Of a stretch of 64,000 nt of DNA, positions 1 through 9,650 are shown in pieces. The DNA comes from an uncultured Thiohalocapsa sp. (GTDB lineage: Bacteria > Pseudomonadota > Gammaproteobacteria > Chromatiales > Chromatiaceae). The first letter of the stretch is position 1, and each line of letters opens with the position of its first letter. A program made the position numbers and the translations under genes. The stretch is from positions 1 through 64,000 of the forward strand of contig NZ_CAJXWY010000018.1 of NCBI RefSeq assembly GCF_913062725.1, given 5' to 3'. Under the pieces are notes generated by a model. The model was not told the origin of the DNA. It worked only from the letters and a program-made list of their open reading frames with translations, and did no database searches.

Positions 1-113
1 ACCTGCGCTGTGCGCAAGCGCTGCTGGCGTTCCAGCGCCTTGCCTTTCCAGCGATCACGCGCGTCGCGATAGAGACGCGCCAGCCGGGACACGGGGGTCT
101 TCAGATCGTTCAT
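1..113 (-). CDS. 5' fragment of an unidentified coiled-coil protein (possibly a transposase N-terminus)
   Basis: A leftward reading frame starts with ATG at 113 and runs off the left edge. It is preceded on the minus strand by a strong purine-rich ribosome site (GGGGGAGAAG, six bases from the ATG), so the start is believable. The visible 37 residues begin MNDLKTPVSRLARLYRD and are rich in Arg, Lys, Gln and Leu, which suggests a coiled coil. Such basic helical N-termini occur in some DDE transposases, but only the first residues are visible and no catalytic motif can be checked. The product is therefore unrecognised. The 214 bases between it and the first CRISPR repeat show no other gene. Confidence 0.4.
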   Translation of the reverse strand, partial: MNDLKTPVSRLARLYRDARDRWKGKALERQQRLRTAQ

Positions 114-327
114 GTGCGTCTTCTCCCCCGACGCTCACGACCACGGTCTTCAGCCAAGGCCGCTCGGGGGTGGTTTGGAGCCGACCCCTGCAGGCAGACT
201 CCGGCGGGTCGGTTCCGCCATCGCTTCGGCAGCTTCTCATGCTGCCCGGTTAGCTCCTTGCCAACCGAAACCGCATTGCTGCGGCACACACACTTATCCT
301 GGCACTGAGGGTCGCCGAGCTGGAAGT

Positions 328-3300
328 CTCACAACCCTCATGGGGATTTGGAGCTGGGCTTGCGCGCGGCGAGCTTGGCCTTGACCGAGGCCTCACAACC
401 CCTCATGGAGATTTGGAACTGCTCGCCAACATGGCCGACGAGCTGCGTGCGCTGGCTCACAACCCCTCATGGAGATTTGGAACCGCCGACGCGGCATTCG
501 ATGTTGGCGCCTTCGCCTCCTCACAACCCCTCATGGGGATTTGGAACTAGTCAGTGCCGCTGGGGCCTAGCGTGACGACGGGGACTCACAACCCCTCATG
601 GGGATTTGGAACCGAGGTGGGTCGCGACCATGATTACGACTGGGCCGTCTCACAACCCCTCATGGGGATTTGGAACGCTGTCGATCTCGAGGATGATGCG
701 TTCGACCAAGGCTCACAACCCCTCATGGGGATTTGGAACCGATGGGGTCTTCAGTGTTGGCGATAGCCGTCGCGAACTCACAACCCCTCATGGGGATTTG
801 GAACCATCGCTCAGGCCGTGCCCGGGCGCCCAGCCGCTCCACTCACAACCCCTCATGGGGATTTGGAACCTTGCGCCGTCTTCCCCTGGGGGGTTGGGGG
901 GAGTTCTCACAACCCCTCATGGGGATTTGGAACAACATCTGGCTCGGTGAGCCTCGACGCACGGCCGACCTCACAACCCCTCATGGGGATTTGGAACGGG
1001 GCGCCACGGCAAGTCGATGTCGAATTGCGCCAACTCACAACCCCTCATGGGGATTTGGAACTTCGACAGGTGAGCCTGCCTGACACCATCACGACGTTCT
1101 CACAACCCCTCATGGGGATTTGGAACGATCGTCGCCATCGCGAGTTCGATCGTGGTGCGAATCTCACAACCCCTCATGGGGATTTGGAACCTAACCGGAT
1201 GGCGATCGATGAGGACGACGACATCTCTCACAACCCCTCATGGGGATTTGGAACCTGGGCGTCGAGGGCGTCCAGATCGGATTGAGTGTACTCACAACCC
1301 CTCATGGGGATTTGGAACTAGCGGCACCCATCAACGCCATACCCAACCCAAAGACTCACAACCCCTCATGGGGATTTGGAACGGCGCTCGCAGCGCGGTG
1401 CCAGCGCTGCACGGCTTGTCTCACAACCCCTCATGGGGATTTGGAACGCACCGTGATGTCGATCGGCACCATAGACAAAGATCCTCACAACCCCTCATGG
1501 GGATTTGGAACGGGTTGGCTGTAGCCGTCGCCCGCCTCAGTGACATACTCACAACCCCTCATGGGGATTTGGAACCGCTGGTAATCTCGCTCTCGAGCAT
1601 GTCCCGCACGCCTCACAACCCCTCATGGGGATTTGGAACCGGTGCGCAGCTCGCGCTCGCGCTGACGCCGGACGTCTCACAACCCCTCATGGGGATTTGG
1701 AACGCGGGCACGCCGCGGGTCTGGCCCTCGCGCAGGACGTCTCACAACCCCTCATGGGGATTTGGAACGCGCGCCGTGCGATGCCTTCTCAACGCCGGCC
1801 ACCAGCTCACAACCCCTCATGGGGATTTGGAACGTCCTCGTCGTGGGTCCAGATATTGCGCGGTGCCATCTCACAACCCCTCATGGGGATTTGGAACGGC
1901 ACCCATCGCGGGATGCCATAGCGGCTGCCCCACTCTCACAACCCCTCATGGGGATTTGGAACGCAGACGCGATCAGCCTCGATATGCTGCAGGCAGAACT
2001 CACAACCCCTCATGGGGATTTGGAACCGCCGTGCACCTGATCAGTAAGTCCGGCACTGTCGACTCACAACCCCTCATGGGGATTTGGAACGGCAGGGCAC
2101 CCACCACAAGCGCTGATCGCCGTCAACTCACAACCCCTCATGGGGATTTGGAACGCGGGAGTGGTTCGAGCAGCTGACCGCCGAGAAGCTCTCACAACCC
2201 CTCATGGGGATTTGGAACCTGGCAGGGCACCCACCACAAGCGCTGATCGCCGTCAACTCACAACCCCTCATGGGGATTTGGAACGTATGATCCAGTCACC
2301 GACACTGGGTATTACGGCGACTCACAACCCCTCATGGGGATTTGGAACTGCCTAATCGCGCTTCATGGCGCGCTTCATGGCGCCTCACAACCCCTCATGG
2401 GGATTTGGAACCCGGGCCCATCTTCCGCCGCGCCAACCTGCTGACCGACTCACAACCCCTCATGGGGATTTGGAACCGTGCTTGTAGGCGTAGTCGGTGC
2501 GGCCCAGGACGTCTCACAACCCCTCATGGGGATTTGGAACAACCCTCGGTCAGCACGCCGACGTTGCACAATGCCGCTCACAACCCCTCATGGGGATTTG
2601 GAACCTTCCAGTCGCGGTGCGCCCGGACAGGCCGCCCAGCCTCACAACCCCTCATGGGGATTTGGAACCGGCGGCGGCACGACATGCCGGCGCGCGCGCG
2701 CCATCTCACAACCCCTCATGGGGATTTGGAACACACGTTTCAACGCAATCACATCGTCTATAGCGAGCCTCACAACCCCTCATGGGGATTTGGAACTCAG
2801 TGCGTCAAGAATGCCTCGCTGATAGGGCGCCCCTCACAACCCCTCATGGGGATTTGGAACCATCGCGCATCGGTGCGTCCATGTCGATAATCGTATCTCA
2901 CAACCCCTCATGGGGATTTGGAACCCGCTTCGCCCGGCTCTTCCCAAGGCTCGCCGAGCTTCTCACAACCCCTCATGGGGATTTGGAACGGCTGGCCACC
3001 TTGGCGCCGTCTGGCACCACAAGGCCTCACAACCCCTCATGGGGATTTGGAACGGCCTTCGAGCGCCATGGCTTCATCTTTCATTCTGACTCACAACCCC
3101 TCATGGGGATTTGGAACCGGGCACTTCATCGGTGCCGGCGTCGCCCCAGTCGGCCTCACAACCCCTCATGGGGATTTGGAACGCGCGGCGCCGAGTAGCC
3201 GGTCGGCGCCGAGCTGCTTCTCACAACCCCTCATGGGGATTTGGAACGATGCGGCGAATGAAGGGCTGAATCGCACGCTACTCCTCACAACCCCTCATGG

Positions 3301-4471
3301 GGATTTGGAACCTCGCGGAGATCCGCGGCCTGCTGCGTGCTGAGATACTCACAACCCCTCATGGGGATTTGGAACTCAAGCTGCGCTATGCGATAGTCCA
3401 TTGATGCCTCCCTCACAACCCCTCATGGGGATTTGGAACCCGTTGGCGTAGTACACGACGTAAGCGGCGGCAGTCACTCACAACCCCTCATGGGGATTTG
3501 GAACGTAGAGCTTGCCGGGCAACGTCAGGCATTCGTCCTTCTCACAACCCCTCATGGGGATTTGGAACGCGAGGCCGCCGAGTACTGCGGCGTCAGTCTT
3601 CGCACCTCACAACCCCTCATGGGGATTTGGAACCTCGATGCGCATTTGCTTGCGGGCGCGCAAGCATTTGCTCACAACCCCTCATGGGGATTTGGAACTT
3701 CCGTCACGCAGAATCAAATCTCAGGCTTTGAATCTCACAACCCCTCATGGGGATTTGGAACAAAGATGTGACAGGCGCTGATGCGCCCATCAGCATTCTC
3801 ACAACCCCTCATGGGGATTTGGAACCTCGACATCCCGCTCGACGGCAAAGTCTACGCGGTCACCTCACAACCCCTCATGGGGATTTGGAACAGGCCGAGG
3901 TCAATCGGCTGGTGGCGAATGCGCTCGCTCACAACCCCTCATGGGGATTTGGAACCCGCGACGCGGCGCTCGTGGTCGCGCAGGATGATGTCCTCACAAC
4001 CCCTCATGGGGATTTGGAACCGCCGGCGGCGGTCTCGCTGCCGTCGGCGCCATCCTCTCACAACCCCTCATGGGGATTTGGAACCATCGGGCGGGCCGTT
4101 GGCCCATGTCTGCTCCCAGCCTCACAACCCCTCATGGGGATTTGGAACGAAGGCGCGGATGCCCTGCACCTCGTCGGCCATGATCTCACAACCCCTCATG
4201 GGGATTTGGAACGCGGGCACGCCGCGGGTCTGGCCCTCGCGCAGGACGTCTCACAACCCCTCATGGGGATTTGGAACGCTTGGCGACCGCCTCATGCTGG
4301 TGCGGCAGGAGGTCCTCACAACCCCTCATGGGGATTTGGAACCGGCGACCGTGGCGGTGAGCTCGTGCTTGGGCCGCACCTCACAACCCCTCATGGGGAT
4401 TTGGAACGTGAGAACGTGCCCGCGCGAGCGGGCTTTTTGTTGGCTCACAACCCCTCATGGGGATTTGGAAC
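328..4471 (-). CRISPR. CRISPR array: 65 repeats of 28 nt, 64 spacers
   Basis: The repeat reads CTCACAACCCCTC at one end and GGGGATTTGGAAC at the other on the plus strand, and starts 65 times from 328 to 4444 with a period of 63-66. Spacers are mostly 36 nt (range 35-38). Repeats 4-65 are essentially identical. The first (328) has lost a base and ends GGAG, and repeats two and three (392, 456) carry ATGGAG for ATGGGG. Decay at the low-coordinate end marks it as the old, trailer end, so transcription runs leftward from a leader above 4471, in the same direction as the cas genes. In that sense the repeat begins GTTCCAAATCC, contains a CCCC-ATGA-GGGG hairpin, and would leave a GUUGUGAG 5' handle if Cas6 cuts eight bases from its end. 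The adjacent cas operon is type I-D. Two spacer pairs are duplicated (see findings). Confidence 0.98.
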
Positions 4472-4700
4472 CCTCGTTACAGCAGCGAAGTGGGTGCCCC
4501 GCGCTGGGCTGAGGGCACGGATGCTTACCGTTCGAGCCTATCACTAGGACGTCGGAGCCACTACATTTTGACTTCAGTGCCGACCGACGTCTCCTCAAAA
4601 ACATCGTGTCTGTTCAGGTTCACTGGCCAAAGCCCGGACGATCTGCGTGACTTTATACCCAGCCTGAGGTTTCGCTACGTGCGCCCCGAGCGCTTAACGA
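4472..4700 (-). promoter_or_regulatory. Probable CRISPR leader
   Basis: This is the sequence next to the best-preserved repeat, between the array and the cas operon, so it should hold the leader and array promoter on the minus strand. It contains a TATAAAG-like element on the minus strand near 4650-4660 but no convincing -35 partner, and it is not clearly AT-rich. The call rests on position relative to the array and on repeat decay at the far end, not on a recognised leader motif. Confidence 0.4.
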
Positions 4701-4984
4701 GTTGCCGCCGGTTGCGGTCGCGGCTGGCGAAGCACAGCCGCAACACCAGCAAGCCGCCGTGCTCGGACCCGTCGTTCATGTGGCCCTTGGCGTGTCCGTC
4801 TCGGTATAATAGTGGACGTAAGCCCAGCAGCGGGCAAGGGCATCCCGACATCACACTGACAGTGGCTGACGTGGTGCGGCATACGGCGGTGGCCCCTCCG
4901 TGCGCGACAGTGCAGCCCTCCAGCACATCGACGAGCACAAACCGCACCGCTCACGTCATCGAGGCTAGCGCGGTGAAGGGAAGA

Positions 4985-5280
4985 AACCGCCCAACCTCAA
5001 GCATATCGAGAGGATTCAAACACTCTTAGAGTACGTCCGGCGCTCCCCCGCTGATCTGGGCGTACCATTCGATAACACTCAAGCCGAATACGATGTGCGT
5101 CTGCCTTAGCTCAAGCAGGAAGTCTCAAACTGCGGCTGTCCGGCCACCGGCGCGCTGGGCCCTTCGCTGTCATCCGCGCCTATCTCTCCACCTCAGGCAA
5201 GCAATCGGCCCGTCTTTCCTCCGCCATCCTCGTCACCTTCCACGATAGTCCACCGACGCCCCGGCTGGGCTTGGTGAATG
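4985..5280 (+). pseudogene. Decayed IS66-family transposase (C-terminal remnant)
   Basis: Translating the plus strand from 5011 gives RIQTLLEYVRRSPADLG, then VPFDNTQAEYDVRLP from 5062, a stop codon, LKQEVS, and after a frameshift RAGPFAVIRAYLSTSGKQS and finally PPTPRLG near 5265. The order VPFDN-QAE-D-RLP, LKQ-VS, GPFA-IR-YLST-KQ and a PRL-type end matches the C-terminal end of IS66-type DDE transposases, where the QAE glutamate is the third catalytic residue. The in-frame stop, the frameshift and the absence of the N-terminal two-thirds show that it is dead. It lies between the CRISPR leader and cas2, so an element once inserted there. No terminal repeats were identified. Confidence 0.7.
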
Positions 5281-5281
5281 G

Positions 5282-5584
5282 TTACAGCACATGGAAGTCT
5301 GAGCGATGCCTGCGATCCTCCTCGCGTCGAATCTCTCCTTTCCCAGACGCATGCTTGGTCAGATGTACGACATTGACATTGTGACGATTGGCGGCGGTGA
5401 TCTCTGTGATCCGATCCTCAGGAATCATCAACCCACTCAGTTCTCGGCGCAGCTGAATAGCGGCAGCTTCAGTGATATCGCCCGAAAAAACCGAGTACTG
5501 TTCGTGATTGAGATAGCGCCGTAACAACTTCCGAAAGATGTTGGTTCTTTTTGCCTCGACATCATAGGTCACGAGCATGAACAT
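5282..5584 (-). CDS. cas2: CRISPR-associated endonuclease Cas2
   Basis: Cas2 forms the dimeric core of the Cas1-Cas2 spacer integrase. The 100-residue product has the usual Cas2 size. It begins MFMLVTYDVEAKR, the ferredoxin-like first strand carrying the conserved Asp in YDV, followed by the KLLRRYLNHEQYSVFSG segment typical of the family (arginine-rich helix, then the QYSVF strand). It is the last gene of the leftward cas operon, two bases after cas1, and lies about 0.8 kb from the array. The C-terminal tail is Arg- and His-rich. Confidence 0.95.
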   Translation of the reverse strand: MFMLVTYDVEAKRTNIFRKLLRRYLNHEQYSVFSGDITEAAAIQLRRELSGLMIPEDRITEITAANRHNVNVVHLTKHASGKGEIRREEDRRHRSDFHVL

Positions 5585-5586
5585 GA

Positions 5587-6555
5587 TCAGGCCTTCCGCT
5601 TAAATGCGGCGTACTCTGCAACTCCAAGCACATGTCGCTCGATGCCGAGCGCCTCCCGATAGATCCATTCGCGGTAAGTGCGACCGGAATAGGCCTCTTC
5701 GAGCCGCTGGGAGAATTGTTCAGACACATATCTGCGCCCCGTCTCCGTCAAAAGACAGACACCATCCTGCAGCTCAAACCAATTATCGGCGAGCATACGC
5801 CGGCGGGCCATCCGGAAAATCAGCATATCGACGATCACCGGCTTGAACGGCTCGCACAGGTCCAAGCCCAACGATGCCCGGCGGTGTCCCGGTGCATGCA
5901 GCACGCTGAAGGCCGGCTCCAGGTGGGTCTTGCTGGCCTCATGCCGTGTGACTGCATAAGTGAGCTGATTCAAAAATGAGATCAGGCAATTGACTGGATT
6001 ATTCGGTGGCCGCCGGACTCGTGGCGTAAAGTCCAGCGCCAGATCAATATGCTTCCAACCGCTGTAATACCACTCGTGAAGGTTGCCCTCGATGCCCATC
6101 AAAACCGCAGTGGTCTGGGCGGGACCGATCTTCGGAACCAGTTTCTGCATCCCCGCGATGATGGCGGCCAACGACTCGGCGCCGCGATAACGGTAATACC
6201 GGAGGTTTGCGAGCATGTTGTGGGCGGCGCCGCGCACGACTTCGCGGGCAACAGCCATGCGCCGCTTGTCATCCAGCAGCAACTCCGCCTGCTTGAGCTT
6301 GACCAGACCCGCAGGGTTATTTTCGATAGGCTCAAAAGCACCTTTACAGTAACCGTAATAGTCAAAAACGGATACCCGCACGCCATGCTTACCGCAAAGG
6401 ATCAGCAGTCGACTGTTCAACTGCGCCTCGCCGAGCAGCACCAGATGACCGATGGACTCGATGGGTATCGAGCGCGTGCGCTCGCCAATGGTGATTGATA
6501 ATGTATTCTCCCGCTGTTTCAGCCGTGCCTCGCGTGTAACGAATAGGGTTTCCAT
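5587..6555 (-). CDS. cas1: CRISPR-associated endonuclease/integrase Cas1
   Basis: Cas1 is the metal-dependent integrase that inserts new spacers. The 322-residue length is normal. The catalytic set is present: Glu156 in MGIEGN, His220 in SVLHAPGHRRASLG, and Glu235 in LDLCEPFKP. The N-terminal beta domain and alpha-helical C-terminal domain are both complete. Its ATG overlaps the cas4 stop as TAATG, which indicates translational coupling. Cas2 follows after two bases. With Cas4 it makes a full adaptation module, so the array could still be growing; the sharp, identical leader-side repeats agree with this. Confidence 0.97.
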   Translation of the reverse strand: METLFVTREARLKQRENTLSITIGERTRSIPIESIGHLVLLGEAQLNSRLLILCGKHGVRVSVFDYYGYCKGAFEPIENNPAGLVKLKQAELLLDDKRRMAVAREVVRGAAHNMLANLRYYRYRGAESLAAIIAGMQKLVPKIGPAQTTAVLMGIEGNLHEWYYSGWKHIDLALDFTPRVRRPPNNPVNCLISFLNQLTYAVTRHEASKTHLEPAFSVLHAPGHRRASLGLDLCEPFKPVIVDMLIFRMARRRMLADNWFELQDGVCLLTETGRRYVSEQFSQRLEEAYSGRTYREWIYREALGIERHVLGVAEYAAFKRKA

Positions 6556-7103
6556 TAGTCATATCCACAGAAAGCAACCAGCGAACAGCTGGCACAGAGT
6601 CCAATACGCGGGGCATCCGGCACCCGCTCGCTAAGGAACAGCCGTTCGAGCCTCAGACTGTCTTCCCAAAGCCCGTCGAGCAGTGTGTCGTCGAGCCGCA
6701 CTTCGCGCCAGCGCCGGTTGGTGAGCACCTGTACGCGCCCCGTCCAGGCGCGCCCGGTCGCAATGGATAACATCAGCGCGTAGAAGCCCACCTGGTGGTC
6801 TACCGCGCCCTGCGCGCCGCCGGTGCCCTTGTTTTCGAACACGATGGCCTCGCTCCAATCGACGCGATCCGGCGCCAGGCCAAACAGGCCGATCGTCGAG
6901 CGGTCACGCTTGTAATGAGTCGCCTGATGCGCAGCACCGGTCGCGACGTGGCTGTTCCACTGCGCGAAGTTGACCCGGTGCAGATACATCCAAGCCCGCC
7001 GTTCGCAGAGGTTGACATGCTGGAAATGCAGGCCGTGCAACTCCAAGCGGTCGACCCGCTCAGAGAATGCAGCTGACCGATTCCACTGGAATCTCTGGGT
7101 CAT
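6555..7103 (-). CDS. cas4: CRISPR-associated Cas4 exonuclease (Fe-S)
   Basis: Cas4 trims prespacers and checks the PAM before integration. The product has the Cas4 layout. An N-terminal Cys lies in HVNLCERRAWMY, a RecB-like nuclease core has Asp before WSEAIVFENKG and the HQVGFYALML motif, and three C-terminal cysteines in GLCASCSLVAFC complete an Fe-S site. The ATG at 7103 gives 182 residues and overlaps the end of cas3' by about 44 bases. A longer frame could start at 7169, but that would lie further inside cas3'. The start is uncertain because the ribosome site is weak. Cas1 is coupled downstream. Confidence 0.92.
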   Translation of the reverse strand: MTQRFQWNRSAAFSERVDRLELHGLHFQHVNLCERRAWMYLHRVNFAQWNSHVATGAAHQATHYKRDRSTIGLFGLAPDRVDWSEAIVFENKGTGGAQGAVDHQVGFYALMLSIATGRAWTGRVQVLTNRRWREVRLDDTLLDGLWEDSLRLERLFLSERVPDAPRIGLCASCSLVAFCGYD

Positions 7104-9030
7104 GTCCTGGAACCAAACCTGTGAGTTGAATGAGTTTCTGAGCGGCTTCGAAGGCCTCCGGCTCGTCATCCCACTCGACGCGGTATTGGTCGACGTCCGC
7201 GAGTGCCTTGCACCAGGCCAACGCCAACCCTTTCAGCGGGAGCAAGCGTGTTTCGCCGGTATGGGGGAAGTAGCAAACCCAGGTGCGCTCGGCGGAGTGC
7301 TCCTTGTCCTCGCGCCAGTAGTCGTCGAGATTGCCTGTGATGTGAATTTCGTCGCCATCATGCGTGCCTCGCTCATGGATTGTGGTTTCGCGCTGCAGCC
7401 AGACTCGCCCGAATTCGAACGCCTGGCCCCGTTCGTTCACCACCCGCACCCTCGGCTCAATGGTGCGCAGATCGAAGACCTGTTCACGCAAAAGCTTCAG
7501 CCAGCGCTCGACGTGCGCTTTGCAACCGGGCTGCGCCTCTAGTCGGCGGACGTCCTGCTCTAGCCGATACAAGGTCTTGCACGCGTCTGGTCGGTGCTTG
7601 AACAGGTGATCGCGCCGATGTTTGGAATAGCTCGGATGCGCCATCAGTACGTTCCAGTAGAGCCCGGCGCAGAAGCCGGCGCGCTTGGAAAGCTGGCCGA
7701 ACGTGCCGGCGGCAAGCGGTTCGTTACCGGCGGCCTGGGTGGCGCGGCTCAACACATCTGTCAGCGCATCGATGCCGACCCGCTCGCCGGCATGAGCCTC
7801 GATGAAGGCTTGCACCTGCCGGAGCCAAGGGCTGCGCATCTGCTTGGCGCTATCCACGCGCAGCATGACCCGACCAGCCTCGCCGCGGCGGGCGGCGCGG
7901 CCGTAACGCTGCAGGAAGTGCATCGGTTCCAAGCCCGGCTCCATGAGCATGAAGTTGGCTTGACGGAAGGTGACACCCATTTCCACGCTGGCGGTCGCCA
8001 GGATCAGCCCGAAGTCATGCGGATTCTGCTTGCGCCCGAAGGCGAGGCCGGCATCGGTCAAGCCACGCGGCACGCTATCGCGGATACTGTTGATCACCAA
8101 CACGCGCGACAGATCGATACCGCCCTCCGCCAGCTTCCAAGCGAGTGCAGTCAGCTCGCGCTCCAGATTTGCCACGGAATCGAAGATGGCCACGACTTGC
8201 CGTCCCTGCTCAAGTTCGTTGGCGACCGCGGGGAGGTATTTCAGGAGGACGGCCGATAGGGTCGCCTCGCCCTCCAAGGAGAGCACGACATCGCCATGGA
8301 GCGCGCGACCGTCGTCGACCAAGGTCTCGCTCAACAGCGCCACTTGATGCTCTGGCACACCCACCTGCGTCAGCGTCGGCAGCAGATCCAACGGTGTTGC
8401 GGACAAGAAGCTCAGCTTGGCACTACCGTAGCCTCGTACCCCGTCCTCCCGTTCCGCAGTCAGCAGGCGCGCGAAGACCGTCGCGAGCCCGAAGCCGCGC
8501 TCCTCGATGGTGTGGAATTCGTCGAAAACGATGTGGTCGAAATTGTCCAGCAGGTCGAAAACACCTATGCCGGCGCTGCCCGCCTGGAGCCGACGGCGGA
8601 TCAACAAGGCGCTGACCACCTCCGGTACCGCAATGATCATCTCGCCATGGCCGGCGTAGGGTGTCAGCTCCTGCATCTGACGGAGTCGGTGGCCGCTGAT
8701 GTTCACGACCCCGGTTTCCTTTAATGCCAAGGTCTGGTCGGAACTCCATAGGGCCACGGCGCGCTCGGCGCGCTGCCGGGGCCAGTCGCCGTGTACCAAC
8801 TCCTGCACCAGGGCGCCGGCGAGGTTCTGCGCGAGGCGCCGGGTCGGTACGATGAACAGGATGCGTGCGTCCTGATCGACCAGGGCGCGCTGAAAGGCAT
8901 AGCTCTTACCGGCACCGGTGGGTGCGTCGGCCACACGGATGGGGCGCTCATCGTGCAACAACGCCTGTTGCAACGGCGAAAGGCCATCAGAACCCTTGGC
9001 CACACAATGGCGAGCGATAGTCAGTTCCAT
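7060..9030 (-). CDS. cas3': Type I-D helicase Cas3' (no HD domain)
   Basis: This is the ATP-dependent superfamily 2 helicase recruited after Cascade binding. The 656 residues carry Walker A APTGAGKS (36-43), the DEFH box in HIVFDEFHTIEERG, motif III SATP in LSFLSATPLDL, and motif VI QRYGRAARRG. The DEFH variant is characteristic of type I-D helicases. No HD nuclease domain precedes the helicase, as expected for type I-D, where the HD domain sits on Cas10d. The start overlaps the end of csc1 by ten bases. In known I-D operons this gene usually comes first; here it follows csc1. Confidence 0.93.
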   Translation of the reverse strand: MELTIARHCVAKGSDGLSPLQQALLHDERPIRVADAPTGAGKSYAFQRALVDQDARILFIVPTRRLAQNLAGALVQELVHGDWPRQRAERAVALWSSDQTLALKETGVVNISGHRLRQMQELTPYAGHGEMIIAVPEVVSALLIRRRLQAGSAGIGVFDLLDNFDHIVFDEFHTIEERGFGLATVFARLLTAEREDGVRGYGSAKLSFLSATPLDLLPTLTQVGVPEHQVALLSETLVDDGRALHGDVVLSLEGEATLSAVLLKYLPAVANELEQGRQVVAIFDSVANLERELTALAWKLAEGGIDLSRVLVINSIRDSVPRGLTDAGLAFGRKQNPHDFGLILATASVEMGVTFRQANFMLMEPGLEPMHFLQRYGRAARRGEAGRVMLRVDSAKQMRSPWLRQVQAFIEAHAGERVGIDALTDVLSRATQAAGNEPLAAGTFGQLSKRAGFCAGLYWNVLMAHPSYSKHRRDHLFKHRPDACKTLYRLEQDVRRLEAQPGCKAHVERWLKLLREQVFDLRTIEPRVRVVNERGQAFEFGRVWLQRETTIHERGTHDGDEIHITGNLDDYWREDKEHSAERTWVCYFPHTGETRLLPLKGLALAWCKALADVDQYRVEWDDEPEAFEAAQKLIQLTGLVPGHDPEIPVESVSCIL

Positions 9031-9650
9031 CGGCGTACCTCTTCGGCCGCATCTTTCAGCGGCATTGGCTTGGTCAACTGCAGCCCGTAAAGCAGGAAGC
9101 GCTCGACCGCCAGTTCCTGCCCGAACAGCATCGCCGTGGCAGCGTTCAGCCGAACCCTGTCCACGGCCTCGTCTCGCTCGAGCTTTACCATGCCGTTGCG
9201 GTGCAGTCCGACGCGAATCACGATCTCCTCAGCGCCCACCACTTCAAACGGGTCCGGGCCGAACAGCGCCCCACGGAACTCGACCGCCGGCGGCACCTCC
9301 TGAATACTCCAGAACTGCTTGAGGTTACCCTTACTCACCACGTCGCGGAGCTTCTTCTGGAAACCGCCTTCCTCCTCCAGATTCAACCGTCTGGCGATGG
9401 GTGGCAGCAGCCGCGGCTGCTTTGTGGTGAGCACCGAGGCGCGCCAGGGCATTGCCAACCAATCACGCCTGTAGTCCTTCGGCGGCAGAGCGCACCAGGC
9501 ACGCGCGTGCCCCAACGCGTTGGCCAGCCCGAAGCACAGCGCACTGTCGCTGATCAGCTCCGGCAGGGTCGCGGTACCACCCTGCACCGCCAGCGAGTGA
9601 TAAGCGAACGGCGTCAGCGTGGTGGCTTTGAGCCCAGTGGAGGAGGTCAT
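9021..9650 (-). CDS. csc1: Type I-D Cascade subunit Csc1 (Cas5 family)
   Basis: Csc1 is the Cas5-type RAMP subunit that caps the 5' handle of crRNA in the I-D effector. The 209-residue product starts with a strand-rich segment and has the late QELAVERFLLYGLQLTKPM stretch typical of Cas5/Csc1-like folds. The assignment depends strongly on position. The ATG overlaps the csc2 stop as ATGA, and the 3' end overlaps cas3'. The size fits Csc1. Sequence conservation in this family is low, so the subtype label comes from its neighbours. Confidence 0.82.
   Translation of the reverse strand: MTSSTGLKATTLTPFAYHSLAVQGGTATLPELISDSALCFGLANALGHARAWCALPPKDYRRDWLAMPWRASVLTTKQPRLLPPIARRLNLEEEGGFQKKLRDVVSKGNLKQFWSIQEVPPAVEFRGALFGPDPFEVVGAEEIVIRVGLHRNGMVKLERDEAVDRVRLNAATAMLFGQELAVERFLLYGLQLTKPMPLKDAAEEVRRWN

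Noticed and set aside
348-4547. Many overlapping plus-strand reading frames across the array, with repeated peptides such as TTPHGDLE or HNPSWGFGT
   Set aside because: They are translations of the CRISPR repeat in three frames; there are no ribosome sites and the period is 64, not a codon-based protein repeat.
4805-4810. A perfect TATAAT on the plus strand between array and cas2
   Set aside because: No -35 at a proper distance, and it points into the transposase relic rather than toward a functional rightward gene.
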